Shown: positions 6,618 through 8,483 of the stretch, in pieces
Layout of the letters: the number at the start of each line of letters is the position of its first letter
How positions within the stretch are numbered: the first letter of the stretch is position 1
Source: Hyphomicrobiales bacterium
GTDB lineage: Bacteria; Pseudomonadota; Alphaproteobacteria; Rhizobiales; Beijerinckiaceae
NCBI GenBank assembly: GCA_028290085.1
Contig: JAQGKN010000633.1
Span: 1-8,483 of the forward strand
DNA: 8,483 bases
Direction: 5' to 3'
The notes under the pieces: generated by a model
Seen by the model: the letters and a program-made list of their open reading frames with translations, nothing else
What the model was told of the DNA's origin: nothing
The model's database searches: none
Position numbers and translations under genes: made by a program

Positions 6618-8390
6618 ATGTCCAGAGAGATGACCGGAGCCGAGATGGTCGTCGAGGCCCTCAAGGATCAGGGAGCCGAGACGCTGTTTGGCTATCCCGG
6701 CGGAGCGGTTCTGCCGATCTACGACGCCCTTTTCCAGCAGGATTTCGTCAAGCACGTGCTCGTGCGCCACGAACAGGGCGCGGCTCATGCGGCCGAGGGT
6801 TATGCACGCTCGTCTGGCAAGGTCGGCGTTCTGCTCGTCACCTCGGGCCCCGGCGCCACCAATGCGATCACCGGCCTGACCGACGCGCTGATGGATTCCA
6901 TCCCGCTCGTCTGCATCACGGGGCAGGTGCCCACGCATCTGATCGGCTCGGACGCATTCCAGGAATGCGACACGGTCGGCATCACCCGCCATTGCACCAA
7001 GCACAATTATCTCGTGCGCTCGATCGAGGATCTGCCGCGCATCCTGCACGAGGCTTTCTATGTGGCCTCGCATGGGCGGCCGGGTCCCGTCGTCATCGAT
7101 ATTCCCAAGGACGTGCAGTTTGCGACCGGCGTCTACACTGGCCCCAAGAACATCCAGCACAAGACCTACCAGCCGCAGGTGAAGGGCGATCTCGCCAAGA
7201 TCCGGCAGGCGGTGGAGATGATGGCGCAAGCCAAGCGTCCCGTGTTCTACACGGGCGGCGGCATCATCAATTCCGGCCCGGTGGCCTCCACGCTGCTGCG
7301 CGAACTGGTGCAGCTGACGGGCTTCCCTGTTACCTCGACCCTGATGGGGCTCGGCGCCTATCCCGCATCGGGGCCGAACTGGCTCGGCATGCTGGGCATG
7401 CACGGCACCTACGAAGCCAACCACACGATGCATGATTGCGATCTGATGATCGCCATCGGCTCGCGCTTCGACGACCGCATCACCGGGCGCCTCGACGCTT
7501 TCTCGCCGGGATCCAAGAAGATCCACATCGATATCGATCCGTCCTCGATCAACAAGAACGTCAAGGTCGAACTCGGCATCGTGGGCGATTGCGCGCATGT
7601 GCTGGAAGACATGGTTCGCCTCTGGCGCACGTCGGCGCTGCAGGTCGATACCGGTGCGCTCAAGCAATGGTGGAAGCAGATCGACGTATGGCGTGAGCGC
7701 AAGTCGCTGGCGTTCCGTCCATCGAAGACCACCATCAAGCCGCAGCGCGCGATCCAGCGTCTGTACGAGCTGACCAAGGGGCGCGACACCTACATCACGA
7801 CCGAAGTCGGCCAGCACCAGATGTGGGCCGCGCAGCATTATCATTTCGAGGAGCCGAACCGCTGGATGACCTCTGGCGGCCTGGGCACGATGGGCTATGG
7901 CCTGCCGGCGGCGGTCGGTGTGCAGATGGCGCATCCCAAGGCGCTGGTCATCGACATCGCGGGTGAAGCCTCGATCCTGATGAACATGCAGGAAATGTCG
8001 ACGGCGCTGCAATATCGCCTGCCGGTCAAGATCTTCATCCTGAACAACGAATATATGGGCATGGTGCGCCAGTGGCAGGAGTTGCTGCACGGGGCGCGCT
8101 ATTCGGAGAGCTATTCGCAGGCTCTGCCCGATTTCGTGAAGCTGGCCGAAGCCTATGGCGGGCACGGCATCCGCTGCTCCGATCCCGACAAGCTCGACGA
8201 TGCGATCATGGAAATGATCGACTCGCCGAAGGCCGTGATCTTCGACTGCGTGGTCGAGAAGGCCGAGAATTGCTTCCCGATGATCCCATCAGGCAAGGCG
8301 CATAACGAGATGATTCTCGCCGAACTCACCGACGATGCCGGTGTCGAGATCGGCAGCATCATCGACGAGCGCGGCAAGCTTCTCGTCTGA
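6618..8390 (+). CDS. ilvI: Acetolactate synthase large (catalytic) subunit
   Basis: This ThDP- and FAD-dependent enzyme condenses pyruvate with pyruvate or 2-ketobutyrate, the first common step of Val, Leu and Ile synthesis. The 590-residue product has the N-terminal ThDP domain with GYPGGAVLPIYDAL (25-38) and the catalytic Glu52 in RHEQGAAHAAEGYAR. Next come TSGPGATNAITGLTDALMDS and GQVPTHLIGSDAFQE of the acetohydroxyacid synthase family. The FAD-binding middle domain includes LGMLGMHGTYEAN and GSRFDDRITG. The C-terminal ThDP domain has SGGLGTMGYGLPAA and ILNNEYMGMVRQWQELLHG. The usual GDG of the ThDP motif reads AGE, with Glu450 at the Mg2+-ligand position. The ATG at 6618 has GGAG at 6606-6609. 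The gene lies behind a leader-peptide attenuator. The symbols ilvB and ilvI are both used for this protein; ilvG is excluded by neither length nor motif. Confidence 0.95.
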   Translation: MSREMTGAEMVVEALKDQGAETLFGYPGGAVLPIYDALFQQDFVKHVLVRHEQGAAHAAEGYARSSGKVGVLLVTSGPGATNAITGLTDALMDSIPLVCITGQVPTHLIGSDAFQECDTVGITRHCTKHNYLVRSIEDLPRILHEAFYVASHGRPGPVVIDIPKDVQFATGVYTGPKNIQHKTYQPQVKGDLAKIRQAVEMMAQAKRPVFYTGGGIINSGPVASTLLRELVQLTGFPVTSTLMGLGAYPASGPNWLGMLGMHGTYEANHTMHDCDLMIAIGSRFDDRITGRLDAFSPGSKKIHIDIDPSSINKNVKVELGIVGDCAHVLEDMVRLWRTSALQVDTGALKQWWKQIDVWRERKSLAFRPSKTTIKPQRAIQRLYELTKGRDTYITTEVGQHQMWAAQHYHFEEPNRWMTSGGLGTMGYGLPAAVGVQMAHPKALVIDIAGEASILMNMQEMSTALQYRLPVKIFILNNEYMGMVRQWQELLHGARYSESYSQALPDFVKLAEAYGGHGIRCSDPDKLDDAIMEMIDSPKAVIFDCVVEKAENCFPMIPSGKAHNEMILAELTDDAGVEIGSIIDERGKLLV

Positions 8391-8429
8391 TTGTGCCGAA
8401 CCCCTTTCCGCCTTTGTAGAGACGCTGCC

Positions 8430-8483
8430 ATGAACGCACCCGCTTTCCCGCCGTCGCCCTATTCCTCGGCGCTCGGCAAATCG
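8430..8483 (+). CDS. 5' end of an unidentified CDS, possibly the acetolactate synthase small subunit (ilvH)
   Basis: An ATG at 8430, 39 bp after the acetolactate synthase stop, opens a frame that remains open for all 18 codons to the window end (MNAPAFPPSPYSSALGKS). The Shine-Dalgarno is weak (TAGAGA around 8417-8422). The short gap and same strand suggest the same operon, and the regulatory small subunit IlvH normally follows IlvI/IlvB. The visible residues are a Pro/Ser-rich N-terminal extension with no ACT-domain sequence yet, so identity rests on context alone. Another gene inserted between the subunits is possible. Confidence 0.45.
   Translation, partial: MNAPAFPPSPYSSALGKS

Noticed and set aside
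6582..8165. 527-codon - strand open frame opposite the acetolactate synthase gene
   Set aside because: Its length is striking, but the His/Arg/Asp-rich composition and lack of motifs are those of an antisense shadow of a GC-rich gene. It would also run through the ilv start and Shine-Dalgarno.

Overview
The window looks like a chromosomal segment of an alphaproteobacterium, most likely of the Hyphomicrobiales (Rhizobiales). GC content is high with strong third-position G/C bias, which creates long false ORFs opposite the real genes. The order folA, hflK, hflC, a Do-family protease, serB, miaA, ilv operon is one I associate with that order. No phage, plasmid, CRISPR, tRNA, rRNA or insertion-sequence signature is seen, so this is core housekeeping DNA rather than an accessory island.

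Layout. The 3' end of folA (dihydrofolate reductase) opens the window on the + strand. hflK and hflC follow; they overlap by 4 bp (ATGA) and encode the membrane SPFH complex that partners the FtsH protease. After a 126-bp gap containing a perfect 9-bp stem-loop comes a periplasmic Do/DegP serine protease with signal peptide, trypsin-like domain and two PDZ domains. It ends in two back-to-back hairpins, the second a strong intrinsic terminator. The hflK-hflC-degP block is therefore an envelope protein quality-control unit.

serB (phosphoserine phosphatase) lies on the - strand, convergent with degP and divergent from miaA (tRNA dimethylallyltransferase). The serB and miaA start regions touch or overlap, and a palindromic stretch lies exactly there. 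miaA ends inside a palindromic repeat; an inverted second copy follows, and together they form a composite element at 6214-6340.

The last third is a regulated ilv operon. It has a sigma70-type promoter, a 16-residue leader peptide with consecutive Leu-Ile-Val codons, competing antiterminator and terminator hairpins, and then ilvI/ilvB, the large subunit of acetolactate synthase (590 aa). A new reading frame begins 39 bp later and is cut by the window end; ilvH, the small subunit, is the expected neighbour but 18 codons cannot prove it.

I found no undescribed multi-gene system. The points most worth a second look are the ilv attenuator, the repeat that supplies the C-terminus of MiaA, the palindromes at the serB/miaA divergence, and a Glu at the usual Mg2+-binding Asp position of the acetolactate synthase.
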